DNA of 64,000 nucleotides from Polynucleobacter sp. TUM22923 (GCF_030295705.1 NZ_AP027274.1:496001-560000); one strand, 5' to 3'; shown: positions 33,540 to 43,298, counted from the stretch's first letter. The notes: generated from the sequence alone by a model not told the origin. Program-made: numbers and translations.

Positions 33540-34877
33540 TTAAGCCAGTAAATTACTCATCAAATAACTGAGTAAGCCCACCATTGCTGAGCCTGTCAAA
33601 ACGGTGAAAATCCCTTTATTGAACTTAAAGAGGGCAAGTCCAGCAAATAGGCTGATGAAGACTGAAATCCAAGAAATGGGACCGCTGATACCAAATGGAA
33701 AAAAGACGTGATAAGCAAAGAACAAGCCTAGATTGACAATAACGCCTACGACTGCTGCAGAAATTGCAGTGAGGGGCGCAGTAAAGCCCAGCTTGCCATG
33801 CGTACTTTCAATAAGAGGGCCGCCTACCAATACTAAAAAGAAAGAGGGTAAAAAAGTAAACCAAGTTGCCACGCAAGCACCCAGAACACCAAACCAGAAA
33901 GGATTACCGTGAGCAATGAGGTGCTGTATGTGTCCAGCGAGATAACCAACAAAAGCAACCACCATGATGAGCGGTCCAGGCGTCGTTTCTCCTAAAGCGA
34001 GGCCATCCATCATTTGCCCAGCACTGAGCCATTGAAACTGGTCTACCGCGCCTTGATAAACGTAGGGCAGCACTGCATAAGCGCCGCCAAAAGTCAGAAA
34101 AGCAGCCTTTGTAAAGAACCAGGCAATTTGGGGGTAGAGGGTTTTCCAACCAAATATCAAGATCAGGCCCAACAAGGGGGCAGACCACAAGACCAATACG
34201 ATCAGACTATGCCTTACGGTTTTCTTCAGTGAGAACTGAGCATGCGCGGGCGTGGGGGTGTGATCATCAATGAGGGCTTCACCACAATGTGGATCTCGTT
34301 CTTGATGGTGTGCATTGGTAATTTGAAAATATTTCGGGTAGCGCTTACCACCCCATGCACCTAGCAATGCTGCGCAGATGACGATGATCGGAAAGGATAA
34401 ATTGAGTACGAAAATAAGTAAAAAGGAGGTGATCGCAATCCACCGCAATACTGAATTATGTAGGGATCGCTTACCAATGCGATAGGCAGCATGAATAACA
34501 ATAGCGGTTACCGCTGGCTTGATGCCAAAGAAAATAGCTGCAATCCAGGGGACCTGTCCAAAGGTTAAGTAGACCCAAGAAAGTGCAATCAAAATCAAGA
34601 GTGAGGGCAGCACAAATAGAGTGCCCGCCAATATGCCACCCCAAGACCGATGCATCAGCCAGCCGATATAAGTCACCAGTTGCTGTGCCTCAGGCCCCGG
34701 CAGAAGCATGCAGTAGTTCAAGGCATGCAAAAAGCGCCGCTCAGAAATCCAGCGACGCTTCTCAACCAACTCTTGATGCAGGGTGGCGATTTGTCCCGCG
34801 GGACCGCCAAAACTAATAAAGCCTAGCTTAGCCCAGAATTTGAGGGCTTCGCGCAGCGATACAGCATTGACACTCAA
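33540..34877 (-). CDS. chrA: Chromate efflux transporter ChrA (long-chain CHR family)
   Basis: 445 residues with two CHR halves and about 10-12 membrane segments. The first half has KLGFISFGGPAGQIATLH (residues ~17-34) and LLPGPEAQQL. The second half repeats the pattern with AAFLTFGGAYAVLPYVY and GLALGETTPGPLIMVVAF. A His-rich loop (about 182-215) links them. ChrA proteins expel chromate by a proton-linked mechanism. The start overlaps the fabI stop (ATGA), an odd partnership with no regulatory chrB nearby. Confidence 0.92.
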   Translation of the reverse strand: MSVNAVSLREALKFWAKLGFISFGGPAGQIATLHQELVEKRRWISERRFLHALNYCMLLPGPEAQQLVTYIGWLMHRSWGGILAGTLFVLPSLLILIALSWVYLTFGQVPWIAAIFFGIKPAVTAIVIHAAYRIGKRSLHNSVLRWIAITSFLLIFVLNLSFPIIVICAALLGAWGGKRYPKYFQITNAHHQERDPHCGEALIDDHTPTPAHAQFSLKKTVRHSLIVLVLWSAPLLGLILIFGWKTLYPQIAWFFTKAAFLTFGGAYAVLPYVYQGAVDQFQWLSAGQMMDGLALGETTPGPLIMVVAFVGYLAGHIQHLIAHGNPFWFGVLGACVATWFTFLPSFFLVLVGGPLIESTHGKLGFTAPLTAISAAVVGVIVNLGLFFAYHVFFPFGISGPISWISVFISLFAGLALFKFNKGIFTVLTGSAMVGLLSYLMSNLLA

Positions 34878-35659
34878 ACCTCATCCATTCCACCAACCAC
34901 CTGACTAAAGCCATTGTCTACATAAATAATTTCTGCGGTAATACCGTTAGCCAAGTCAGACATCAAGAATGCTGCGGTATTGCCAACATCATCGATGGTG
35001 ACATTACGACGCAGTGGTGCGGTCGAAGCAACAGCCTCTAAAATTTTGCCAAACCCTTTAATACCCGAGGCGGCTAAGGTTTTAATTGGGCCGGCAGAGA
35101 TGCCGTTGGCACGAATACCTTTAGGGCCAACAGAGCCGGCAAGATAGCGTACCGATGCTTCTAGCGAAGCTTTGGCAAGGCCCATCGTGTTGTAGTTGGG
35201 AACGTTACGCAAACTGCCTAAATAGGTCAGCGTCAGTAAAGATGACTTATCACGCAGCATTGGTAAGGCAGCTTTGGCCATTGCGGGAAAGCTATATGCG
35301 GAAATATCATGTGCAATCTTGAAGCCTTCACGAGAGAGACCCTCTAAAAAGTCTCCGGCAATCGCCTCGCGGGGTGCAAAGCCAATTGCATGGACAAAAC
35401 CATCAAACTGGGGCCAAGACTTTGCTAAATCCGTAAATAAGGCGTTAATTTGCTCATCGCTGCCAACATCACAGTCAAAAATGAGTTCTGTATTGAATTC
35501 TTTCGCAAAATCCACAATTCGATCTTTAAAGCGCTCACCGACGTAGGTAAAGGCCAATTCAGCCCCTTCCCGATGACATGCCTTGGCGATGCCATAGGCG
35601 ATCGAGCGGCTGGAGAGCAGTCCAGTAATAAGAATTTTTTTGCCTGCGAGAAAGCCCAT
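34874..35659 (-). CDS. fabI: Enoyl-ACP reductase FabI
   Basis: 261 residues. The N-terminal GKKILITGLLSSRSIAYGIA (6-25) is the FabI-specific NADH-binding start. The active-site pair Y-x6-K is visible in YNTMGLAK near residues 156-163, with AYSFPAMAKAAL upstream. FabI performs the last reductive step of each round of type II fatty-acid synthesis and is the target of triclosan. It is transcribed into chrA with a 4-base overlap and diverges from yejA. Confidence 0.95.
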   Translation of the reverse strand: MGFLAGKKILITGLLSSRSIAYGIAKACHREGAELAFTYVGERFKDRIVDFAKEFNTELIFDCDVGSDEQINALFTDLAKSWPQFDGFVHAIGFAPREAIAGDFLEGLSREGFKIAHDISAYSFPAMAKAALPMLRDKSSLLTLTYLGSLRNVPNYNTMGLAKASLEASVRYLAGSVGPKGIRANGISAGPIKTLAASGIKGFGKILEAVASTAPLRRNVTIDDVGNTAAFLMSDLANGITAEIIYVDNGFSQVVGGMDEV

Positions 35660-35709
35660 AGTGTGTCCTTTGCCTCTAATATGATTTGCTATCTACAATT
35701 GTTGCATAT

Positions 35710-37620
35710 ATGCACTTAACAAACCCTATTCGCCAATTGGCTCAAAACTCTCGACGCCTTCTGTCAGTGCTGCCAGCGCTGTCAATGCTGCTATTGATGC
35801 TAATAGGCACTGTCGCTGTCTCGATCACGGCCAATGCTGCTCAAGGGATCGCGCAGTACGGTAAGCCCAAGTATGCCGATGGGTTTGCGCATTTTGATTA
35901 TGTCAATCCTCATGCGCCTAAGGGCGGGACACTCACCCTGCCTAATCCAGGCCAACGGACAAGTTTTGATAAATTTAATCCTTTCACGCTCCGCGGGGTA
36001 ACCGCGCCGGGTATTGAGTTGATGTTTGAGTCTCTGGCTGAGGGGAGTGCGGATGAAGTCTCTAGTATCTATGGATTATTGGCGGAAGACATTGCTATCG
36101 CACCCGACCGCTTATCCGTGACGTTTCGTATTCGTCCAGAGGCAAAATTTTCAGACGGTAGTGCTGTTTTAGCTGCTGATGTGAAACATAGCTTTGATGT
36201 GTTGATGAGCGGGTTGGCCCATCCCCGCTATAAAACTACCTTTGCAGATGTGAAGCAGGCAGTTGTCCTGTCTGAGCGTACGGTACGTTTTGATTTTAAG
36301 AACAACAACACTGAACTACCCATCATGGTGGGTACGCTCCCCATCTTTTCTCGTAACTGGGGTAAGCGACCCGACGGCTCAGTAATTGCATTTGATAAGC
36401 TGGCTTTTGAAGCGCCCCTGGGAAGTGGAACGTATTTAATCGAATCATTTAAAGCGGGTAAATCCATTGTGTACAAACGCAACCCACATTACTGGGCGAA
36501 TGATCTGAGTAAGCCCTTAAACGTTCGTGTAGGGTTTTATAACTTTGATCGTGTGTTGTACAAGTTGTATGGTGATGATGCGGTACGCCTCGAGGCCTTT
36601 AAGGCGGGGGAGTTTGATGCCATTGTTGAATATCGCGCCAAAATCTGGGCCAAAGGTTATGTTGGTTCTAAGTTTGAGGAGGGGCTCTTGCTCAAGAAAG
36701 CCTTCCAGAACCATAATGGTGCTGGTATGCAGGGCTTTGCTATGAATGTCCGACGTCCTCTTTTTAAAGATCCGAGAGTCCGAGAGGCTCTAGGTTATGC
36801 CCTCGATTTTCAATGGCTCAATCGCCAAATCTTTTATGATCAATATGGCCGTATTAATAGTTACTTTACTAATAGCGATCTGAGTGCCAATTTTGATGGC
36901 CCCAGTAAGCCAACAGAAGCAGAGCTCAAAATTCTCAAACCGCTAAAGGCAAAATATCCTCAATGGGTACCAGATGCCGTATTTGGTCCAATGCCTGCAG
37001 CGCCCTCCACAGCATCACCTTCGAGCTTGCGACAGAATTTGCGCAAAGCTCGAGAGCTGTTAATGCATGCAGGCTGGCAGTACCGTGATGGCGCCTTACG
37101 CAATGAGCAGGGCGAACCCTTTCGGTTTGAGATCGTTGAAGATGGCGGCTTTTTCTTAAGAGTGATTTCTTCTTACATGCGTAATCTTGAAAAGCTTGGT
37201 ATTGCGGTGGATGTGCGTACTAGCGATTTTGCGTTACATCAAAAGCGCATGAATGAATATGAGTTTGATATGACAACAGTGCGTTTCCCAGACTCCCAAA
37301 ATCCAGGAAACGAATTATGGGATCGCTTTGGTAGTCAGGCTGCCAAAGAAAAAGGTTCTGATAACGTAGTTGGTATTCAGTCACCCGTTGTCGACGCCTT
37401 AATTGATGCCGTAACCAAAGCGCAAAATCGGGATGAGTTGCGGGCTGCCACTCGGGCCTTAGATCGGGTTTTATGGAATAGTTACTATGTGATTCCACAG
37501 TGGTACAACCCAACCCATCGGGTGGCATATCGTAAGGAGATGCAATTTCCTGAGCCTCCCTTGTATTACTCAGCAGAGCCTTGGATCATGCAAAACTGGT
37601 GGAAAGTGGAGTCTAAATAA
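35710..37620 (+). CDS. yejA: YejA-type peptide/oligopeptide-binding protein
   Basis: 636 residues from ATG 35710; a TTG at 35686 would be in frame but adds only 8 residues. A long signal region (hydrophobic to about residue 44) is followed by the SBP_bac_5 fold. AQYGKPKYADGFAHFDYVNP and PKGGTLTLPNPGQRTSFDKFNPF are typical for YejA-like proteins. No ribosome site is clear. It opens a four-gene operon yejABEF, an ABC importer for peptides known to carry microcin C and to support tolerance of antimicrobial peptides in enteric relatives. Confidence 0.92.
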   Translation: MHLTNPIRQLAQNSRRLLSVLPALSMLLLMLIGTVAVSITANAAQGIAQYGKPKYADGFAHFDYVNPHAPKGGTLTLPNPGQRTSFDKFNPFTLRGVTAPGIELMFESLAEGSADEVSSIYGLLAEDIAIAPDRLSVTFRIRPEAKFSDGSAVLAADVKHSFDVLMSGLAHPRYKTTFADVKQAVVLSERTVRFDFKNNNTELPIMVGTLPIFSRNWGKRPDGSVIAFDKLAFEAPLGSGTYLIESFKAGKSIVYKRNPHYWANDLSKPLNVRVGFYNFDRVLYKLYGDDAVRLEAFKAGEFDAIVEYRAKIWAKGYVGSKFEEGLLLKKAFQNHNGAGMQGFAMNVRRPLFKDPRVREALGYALDFQWLNRQIFYDQYGRINSYFTNSDLSANFDGPSKPTEAELKILKPLKAKYPQWVPDAVFGPMPAAPSTASPSSLRQNLRKARELLMHAGWQYRDGALRNEQGEPFRFEIVEDGGFFLRVISSYMRNLEKLGIAVDVRTSDFALHQKRMNEYEFDMTTVRFPDSQNPGNELWDRFGSQAAKEKGSDNVVGIQSPVVDALIDAVTKAQNRDELRAATRALDRVLWNSYYVIPQWYNPTHRVAYRKEMQFPEPPLYYSAEPWIMQNWWKVESK

Positions 37621-38696
37621 TGCAAGGTCAAATGCGCGCTTACATTTTTAAACGCTTGCTTTTAATGATTCCTACCTTGCTAGGGGTTTTAACGCTGACC
37701 TTTGCCGTGGTCCAATTTGTTCCTGGTGGTCCAGTTGAACAAATGGTCTTAGAGTTAAAGGGCAAAGGCAATGCCGCAGTGGGTGGCTCTGAATCATCTG
37801 GTGCAGGAGCGACATATCGCGGTAGGCAAGGAGTTGATGCCCAGCGCTTAGAGGAAGTGAAGGCGCTGTATGGCTTTGATAAACCGCCACTAGAGCGCTA
37901 TTTTATGATGCTGGGCCGATTTGCTCGATTTGATTTGGGGCAGAGTTATTACCAGCACGAGAGTGTCTGGAGTTTAGTGGTTTCTAAATTACCCGTTTCG
38001 ATCAGTATTGGCCTATGGACTTTTTTCCTAACCTACTTAATTTCCATTCCATTAGGCATTGCAAAAGCAGTCAGGGACGGCTCTCGCTTTGATGCCGTTA
38101 CCAGCACGATGATCTTGGTAGGCTATGCCATACCGGGGTTTGTATTGGGTGTATTACTGCTAGTGTTATTTGGTGGAGGTAGTTTTTTGCAGCTTTTTCC
38201 GCTTCGAGGTTTAACTTCAGACAATTGGAGTGAGCTCAGCATGATGGGCAAAGTGATGGACTACCTATGGCACTTAGTCCTCCCCATTACGGCGTCTGCT
38301 TTGGGTAGCTTTGCAGTGGTGACGATGCTGACTAAAAATTCTTTTTTAGAGGAAATTCGCAAGCAGTATGTTCTTACCGCTAGAGCAAAGGGCTTGACTG
38401 AAAAACAGGTACTTTGGAAGCATGTATTTCGTAATGCACTCTTGCCCTTGGTGACAGGATTTCCAGCGGCCTTTATTGGCGCCTTTTTTACCGGCTCATT
38501 GCTGATCGAAACGCTGTTCTCCCTTGACGGGCTTGGTCTACTCTCTTATGAATCGGTAATGCGTCGCGACTATCCTGTGGTGTTTGGTACTTTGTACTTA
38601 TTCACTTTAATTGGTTTATTTACGAAGTTGATTTCTGATTTGTGCTACGTGTATATAGACCCCCGAATTCAGTTTGGTGCTGGAGGCGGTTCATGA
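37620..38696 (+). CDS. yejB: ABC transporter permease YejB
   Basis: 358 residues. Its start shares one base with the yejA stop (TAATG), arguing for tight coupling. Six membrane segments; the permease EAA loop is seen as VLTARAKGLTEKQVLWKHVFRNALLPL near residues ~256-282 (partly quoted). A glycine-rich periplasmic insert (KGKGNAAVGGSESSGAG) follows the first helix, usual for YejB. It forms the translocation pore with YejE. Confidence 0.93.
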   Translation: MQGQMRAYIFKRLLLMIPTLLGVLTLTFAVVQFVPGGPVEQMVLELKGKGNAAVGGSESSGAGATYRGRQGVDAQRLEEVKALYGFDKPPLERYFMMLGRFARFDLGQSYYQHESVWSLVVSKLPVSISIGLWTFFLTYLISIPLGIAKAVRDGSRFDAVTSTMILVGYAIPGFVLGVLLLVLFGGGSFLQLFPLRGLTSDNWSELSMMGKVMDYLWHLVLPITASALGSFAVVTMLTKNSFLEEIRKQYVLTARAKGLTEKQVLWKHVFRNALLPLVTGFPAAFIGAFFTGSLLIETLFSLDGLGLLSYESVMRRDYPVVFGTLYLFTLIGLFTKLISDLCYVYIDPRIQFGAGGGS

Positions 38697-39718
38697 GTCG
38701 GTGGCAGCGCTTTAAAAACAGTCGCCGAGGATATATTAGTCTTTGGATTTTCGTGGTGCTTTGCGGAGCTTCTTTTTGTGCGGAATTGATTGCCAACGAC
38801 AAGCCGCTGATCGTGCGCTATGAGGGACATTTTTACTTCCCCATCATTAAGAACCAGGCAGAAATCGTTTTTGGTGGCGATTTTGCGACCCCTACAGACT
38901 TCTTGGATCCAGACATACGTCGAAACATCACCAGCAATGGCAACTGGGCAATTTACCCCCCGATTACTTATAGTTATGAAACGCTGAATTACTTTTCAGC
39001 AGCGCCTAATCCTGCGCCACCTTCCCTTGAGAATTGGCTGGGTACCGATGATCGTGGACGCGATGTCTTATCGCGACTGATTTACGGCTTTCGCTTGTCG
39101 ATTCTATTTGGCCTGGCACTAACGATTATGGGCGTTAGTGTGGGCATTGTGACGGGTGCTTTGATGGGGTTTTTTGGTGGCAAGTTTGACTTGATCTCGC
39201 AGCGATTCATTGAAATCTGGTCAGCAATGCCAGAGCTCTATCTCCTCATTATTTTTGCCTCTATCTTTAACCCCAGTATTTCTTTGCTCATCATTTTGCT
39301 GGCAGCTTTTGGGTGGATGGGATTGTCTGACTATGTGCGGGCAGAGTTCTTTCGTAACCGGGCTCTGGAATATGTGCGCGCTGCGCGTGCTCTTGGCCTG
39401 AGTAATTTTCAAATTATGCGTCGCCATATATTGCCCAATAGCTTGACCCCGGTGATTACCTTTTTACCGTTTCGAATGAGTGCAGCTATTTTGTCACTCA
39501 CCAGTTTGGATTTTTTAGGATTAGGTGTTCCGCCCGGCACGCCTAGCCTAGGAGAATTGCTTTCTCAAGGTAAGGGTAATTTAGATGCCTGGTGGATCTC
39601 ACTATCAACCTTTGTGGTTTTAGTAACTACCTTGTTGTTATTAACTTTTATGGGCGAGGCTTTACGTGATGCATTTGATACTCGTAAGGCGGGCGTGATG
39701 AATGGAGGTCGCTCATGA
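38693..39718 (+). CDS. yejE: ABC transporter permease YejE
   Basis: 341 residues from ATG 38693, which overlaps the yejB stop as ATGA; the in-frame start at 38642 lies inside yejB and is rejected. Signature segments are GYISLWIFVVLCGASF (first helix), NWLGTDDRGRDVLSRLIYGF (near 117-136) and the EAA motif YVRAARALGLSNFQIMRRHI. The long periplasmic loop between helix 1 and 2 is typical of YejE. Confidence 0.93.
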   Translation: MSRWQRFKNSRRGYISLWIFVVLCGASFCAELIANDKPLIVRYEGHFYFPIIKNQAEIVFGGDFATPTDFLDPDIRRNITSNGNWAIYPPITYSYETLNYFSAAPNPAPPSLENWLGTDDRGRDVLSRLIYGFRLSILFGLALTIMGVSVGIVTGALMGFFGGKFDLISQRFIEIWSAMPELYLLIIFASIFNPSISLLIILLAAFGWMGLSDYVRAEFFRNRALEYVRAARALGLSNFQIMRRHILPNSLTPVITFLPFRMSAAILSLTSLDFLGLGVPPGTPSLGELLSQGKGNLDAWWISLSTFVVLVTTLLLLTFMGEALRDAFDTRKAGVMNGGRS

Positions 39719-41370
39719 GTTCCACGTTGATTTCTCCGCTACTGCGTTATGAAGATGTTTGTATTTCATTCGGAGCAGGGCGGCGTGAAAAATTTGCAGT
39801 AAGCCATCTGAATTTAGAAATTGGCGTAGGCGAGCGAGTTGCCTTAGTGGGTGAGTCTGGCTCAGGTAAGACCCTCACTGCTTTAGCACCACTGAGGCTT
39901 GAACCTGAGGGAGCTAAGGTCACTGGCCGGATTTTGTGGAACGCTAAGCAATCGAGTACATCAGTTGATTTAATTGGATTGCCCATGCAAGATATTCGGG
40001 ATATCCGGGGGCGCGAGATTGCAATGGTGTTTCAGGAGCCAATGACGGCGCTCAATCCGCTGTTTACGGTAGGCAATCAAATTGTAGAAGCGGTCCAGGT
40101 ATATCAGCCATTAATTTCTAAAGCAGATTCGATGTCTGCCGCGATTGAGTTACTCAAGAAGACAGGAATTTTGCAAGCAGAGAAACGGTTCCATTCGTAC
40201 CCCCATCAACTTTCTGGTGGACAGCGCCAACGCGCGATGATTGCGATGGCCTTAGCATGTAAACCCCGACTCCTCATTGCAGACGAGCCCACTACTGCCT
40301 TAGATGTGAGCTTGCGTCTGCAGATACTCGATTTGCTTAAAGAGTTGCAAGCAGAATCTCAGGATGATGGCGGCATGGCGATTTTGCTCATTACACATGA
40401 TTTAAATATGGTGAAGCATTTTGCTCAGCGCGTTGCGGTTTTGAATCAAGGCAATTTGATGGAGGTTGGATCTACAACGCAAGTATTCGAGCATCCTAGC
40501 GATGCATATACAAAATCCTTAGTGAATAGCAAGCCAATACGTGAGATTGCGCCAGTAATGCCCTTGGCGCCGGTGCTATTAAAGGCAGATCAATTATCCG
40601 TTTCTTATCCGGACGCTGAATCATCTACCTGGTTTCAAAAGCAGGCGCGTAATCTGGTGTTACGTAAGGTGGGTTTTGAGCTTAAGCAGGGGCAAACTAT
40701 TGGTGTGATTGGTGAGTCCGGTTCAGGTAAGACAACCTTAGGAATGGCGGTATTAGGTTTATTAGGAGATTCTGCTGCGCACATTACTGGTGATGTCAAT
40801 GTGCTGGGTGATGACTGGCAACAGTTAAAGCCAGCAGAGCGCCGTGCACTACGATCGAGTTTGCAAGTGATTTTTCAAGATCCATTTGGTTCTCTTTCTC
40901 CGCGCATGAATGTGATGCAAATTGTTTCGGAGGGGCTAGATATTCACTTTCCGGGCTTATCTTCGACTGAACGTGAATCTCGTGTGTTGGATATGTTGCG
41001 AGAGGTGGGGATTGATCGAACCGCTTTGCAGCGCTATCCCCATGAGTTTTCTGGCGGTCAAAGACAACGCATTGCGATTGCGCGCGCATTGATTCTCAAA
41101 CCCCAGATTTTGGTGTTGGACGAACCCACCTCCGCTTTAGATGTTTCCATTCAAAAGCAGGTGCTTGCGCTGTTGGCTGAGCTGCAAAAAAAGTACAACT
41201 TGGCCTATCTGCTCATTAGCCATGATTTAGCCGTAATCCGGGCAATGTCCCATGAAGTGATGGTGCTCAAAGAGGGTCGGGTAGTGGAGTTTGGGGATAC
41301 CGAGACCTTAATTTCGGATCCTCGCCAGATTTATACAAAAGAGTTATTTGCAGCAGCAGAGCTGGTTTAG
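39715..41370 (+). CDS. yejF: ABC transporter ATPase YejF (two nucleotide-binding domains)
   Basis: 551 residues with two complete ABC domains. Domain 1 has Walker A GESGSGKTL (near 43-51), signature LSGGQRQRAMIA and ADEPTTALD. Domain 2 has GESGSGKTT, signature FSGGQRQRIAIA and LDEPTSALD. It begins with ATGA overlap on yejE and powers the Yej peptide importer. The operon appears to end here; no strong terminator follows in the 136 bases to the next gene. Confidence 0.94.
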   Translation: MSSTLISPLLRYEDVCISFGAGRREKFAVSHLNLEIGVGERVALVGESGSGKTLTALAPLRLEPEGAKVTGRILWNAKQSSTSVDLIGLPMQDIRDIRGREIAMVFQEPMTALNPLFTVGNQIVEAVQVYQPLISKADSMSAAIELLKKTGILQAEKRFHSYPHQLSGGQRQRAMIAMALACKPRLLIADEPTTALDVSLRLQILDLLKELQAESQDDGGMAILLITHDLNMVKHFAQRVAVLNQGNLMEVGSTTQVFEHPSDAYTKSLVNSKPIREIAPVMPLAPVLLKADQLSVSYPDAESSTWFQKQARNLVLRKVGFELKQGQTIGVIGESGSGKTTLGMAVLGLLGDSAAHITGDVNVLGDDWQQLKPAERRALRSSLQVIFQDPFGSLSPRMNVMQIVSEGLDIHFPGLSSTERESRVLDMLREVGIDRTALQRYPHEFSGGQRQRIAIARALILKPQILVLDEPTSALDVSIQKQVLALLAELQKKYNLAYLLISHDLAVIRAMSHEVMVLKEGRVVEFGDTETLISDPRQIYTKELFAAAELV

Positions 41371-41471
41371 TAAGGCATTAAGCTTCACATTTGGGCTCTA
41401 ATTTGGTGCATAAATTGCGCTATATTTCAATTAGTCTAATTTAATCAATGACTTACATATAAATCAAGCGC

Positions 41472-41500
41472 TTGGTAAAACCAGGCTTCTTTGTTAAACT
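41472..41500 (+). promoter_or_regulatory. Candidate promoter, possibly giving a leaderless transcript
   Basis: TTGGTA (41472-41477) and TAAACT (41495-41500) stand 17 bases apart. The -10 box ends only 6 bases before the ATG of the NlpC/P60 gene, so transcription would start at or within a base or two of the start codon. Matches to consensus are moderate (4-5 of 6 each). Confidence 0.35.
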
Positions 41501-41506
41501 GACCGG

Positions 41507-42175
41507 ATGCATTTTTTTAAAGTAACTTTTAATCGAATAGTTAAGCAAGCGCCACTGGCCTTGGTGACTGCGCTAATCTTTTGCGCTAATCCGGTATTGG
41601 CGGCAGATCCCGTCACAGAGGCTCCCAAGGAGCTAGTTGAGATTCCAAAAGAAAGCATGTTTCAGGCTGGTAAGTCCTACTTCACCCGGGTGTCTGATCG
41701 CCTAGCGGATTCGGTAACGGGCAAGTCTGAAGAGCTGATCAATCGTGCCATGGTCGTTATTGGTGTGCGTTACCGCTGGGATGCTGAGTTACCCCAATCC
41801 GGTTTAGATGGCAGTAGTTTTGTTTCTTATGTCTTTAAAGACAAACTGGGATTCTTATTGCCACGCAAGTCAACTCAAATGAGTCGTGTAGGTAAGCCAA
41901 TTACCCGTGATGAGTTGCAGCCTGGCGACTTGGTGTTTTTTAACACCATGCGCTTAACTTTTTCACATGTCGGTATTTACGTTGGTGATAATAAATTCAT
42001 TCATTCACCTTCTAAAGGTACCAGCGTGCGAGTGGATGATCTCGGTAGTCTTTACTGGGACAAACGCTTTGATGGTGCCCGTCGCTTAGATGGTAGTGAT
42101 GATTTGGGTGATTCAGAGCGGCAAGAGCTATTTAATGAAGTCAATAAGCTTAAGCGCAAGTCTCGCAGCCTTTAA
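41507..42175 (+). CDS. NlpC/P60 (C40) family protein lacking the catalytic cysteine
   Basis: 222 residues with a signal peptide to about residue 32 (LALVTALIFCANPVLAA). The NlpC/P60 domain (about 75-185) is easy to place: VIGVRYRWDAELPQSGLDG, LLPRKSTQMSRVGK, LQPGDLVFFNT, SHVGIYVGD and FIHSPSKG. The usual DCSGF box, which holds the nucleophile cysteine, reads D101-G102-S103-S104-F105, while H154 and H166 are kept. Codon 102 is GGC, one base from TGC. The protein cannot be a normal cysteine endopeptidase; it may bind peptidoglycan or another partner instead. Confidence 0.9.
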   Translation: MHFFKVTFNRIVKQAPLALVTALIFCANPVLAADPVTEAPKELVEIPKESMFQAGKSYFTRVSDRLADSVTGKSEELINRAMVVIGVRYRWDAELPQSGLDGSSFVSYVFKDKLGFLLPRKSTQMSRVGKPITRDELQPGDLVFFNTMRLTFSHVGIYVGDNKFIHSPSKGTSVRVDDLGSLYWDKRFDGARRLDGSDDLGDSERQELFNEVNKLKRKSRSL

Positions 42176-42179
42176 TTAG

Positions 42180-43094
42180 CTAGCTCTTCAGCCTTTCTTT
42201 TAAGGCGGCCATTTGTTCTTGCGCAGCTACCTCACCGGCTAAAATTGCCGCATTTCTGGACTTAAAGTCACCGCTACTCATCTGCTTTAGGCGCGGCGTA
42301 ATAACAATATCCGCACTTTTTAATTCGTATTGATTGATGCTTCTTTGCATAATCGAAATGGTTTGCTGCAAGATGCCGAAAGTACCGCTGGCGTCTTGAT
42401 GTACCGGTTCCGAAGAAATATTGACTGCAATGACGAATGTGGCACCCATTTCTCTGGCATAACTTACAGGCACAGGAGCCACTAAGCCGCCATCAACATA
42501 TTCTTTTCCGCCAATGACTGCGGGCTGAAATACCCCGGGCACGCTACACGATGCCCTGACGGCCAAGCCGGTATTGCCCGAACGAAACAATATCCCCTTG
42601 CCGGACTGTAGTTCGGTGGCCACTATTCCCAAAGGCATGCGCATTTGTTCGATAGTCTTATTTTGAACTTCTCGATTCACCATCGCCTGTAGCGCGTCAC
42701 CTTTTATTAAGCCACCAAACTTACCCATAAAGGGCAGATCCCAGTCGGCGATGGTCGCCTCATCTAAATTGAGGGCTAGTCGATTCAGTGTGTTACCGGT
42801 GGCGCCCGAAGCCAGTAATGCTGCGATAACGCTGCCAGCACTGCTCCCAACAACGATATCTGGCCGAATACCTTGAGCCTCAAGTGCTTTAATTACGCCG
42901 ATATGGGCAAAACCACGGGCTGCACCCGCTCCCAAGACTAGGCCTACGATTGGCTTGCGATTTGATAAAAAACTGCATCCACCAAGGGTGGAGCCACCAG
43001 CTAAAGCACCCAAACCCAGACTTAAGCCCAGAAAGCGACGTCTTTTTAGGGTTTCAGGGGATGAAGGCGGGTGTAGGGCGTCATTTTTTTGCAT
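42180..43094 (-). CDS. Patatin-like phospholipase, predicted Tat lipoprotein (RssA-like)
   Basis: 304 residues from ATG 43094; a longer start at 43181 adds an unlikely leader. A twin-arginine-like signal KRRRFLGLSLGLGALAGG ends in a lipobox with C40. The patatin domain has the oxyanion loop GAGAARG (55-61), nucleophile S85 in GSSAG and the catalytic D201 in DGGLVAPVPV. It is thus a serine-aspartate lipid hydrolase tethered to a membrane. It converges with the NlpC/P60 gene (4-base gap) and diverges from scpB. Confidence 0.88.
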   Translation of the reverse strand: MQKNDALHPPSSPETLKRRRFLGLSLGLGALAGGSTLGGCSFLSNRKPIVGLVLGAGAARGFAHIGVIKALEAQGIRPDIVVGSSAGSVIAALLASGATGNTLNRLALNLDEATIADWDLPFMGKFGGLIKGDALQAMVNREVQNKTIEQMRMPLGIVATELQSGKGILFRSGNTGLAVRASCSVPGVFQPAVIGGKEYVDGGLVAPVPVSYAREMGATFVIAVNISSEPVHQDASGTFGILQQTISIMQRSINQYELKSADIVITPRLKQMSSGDFKSRNAAILAGEVAAQEQMAALKERLKS

Positions 43095-43298
43095 ATAGCT
43101 ATTGTATTGAGCCTCCCCTATAATGAGCCACGGTGAATGAAAAAAAGTTCGCTTCAGCGTAGGCGGCTCTCCAGTACCCATTAGGGAGATGAGTTGCCCA
43201 GTAGTAGCTAGAAGCTGTCACCAGAGAACACCACCAACCCACTTTTAAAATACTTTATTTAAAGCCTAATCAGGCCACCACCTGATAGCCCTAATTTT

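Noticed and set aside
43269..43286. Hairpin ATCAGG-CCACCA-CCTGAT just before scpB
   Set aside because: Six-base stem with no T run or conserved motif; too weak to call a regulatory element.
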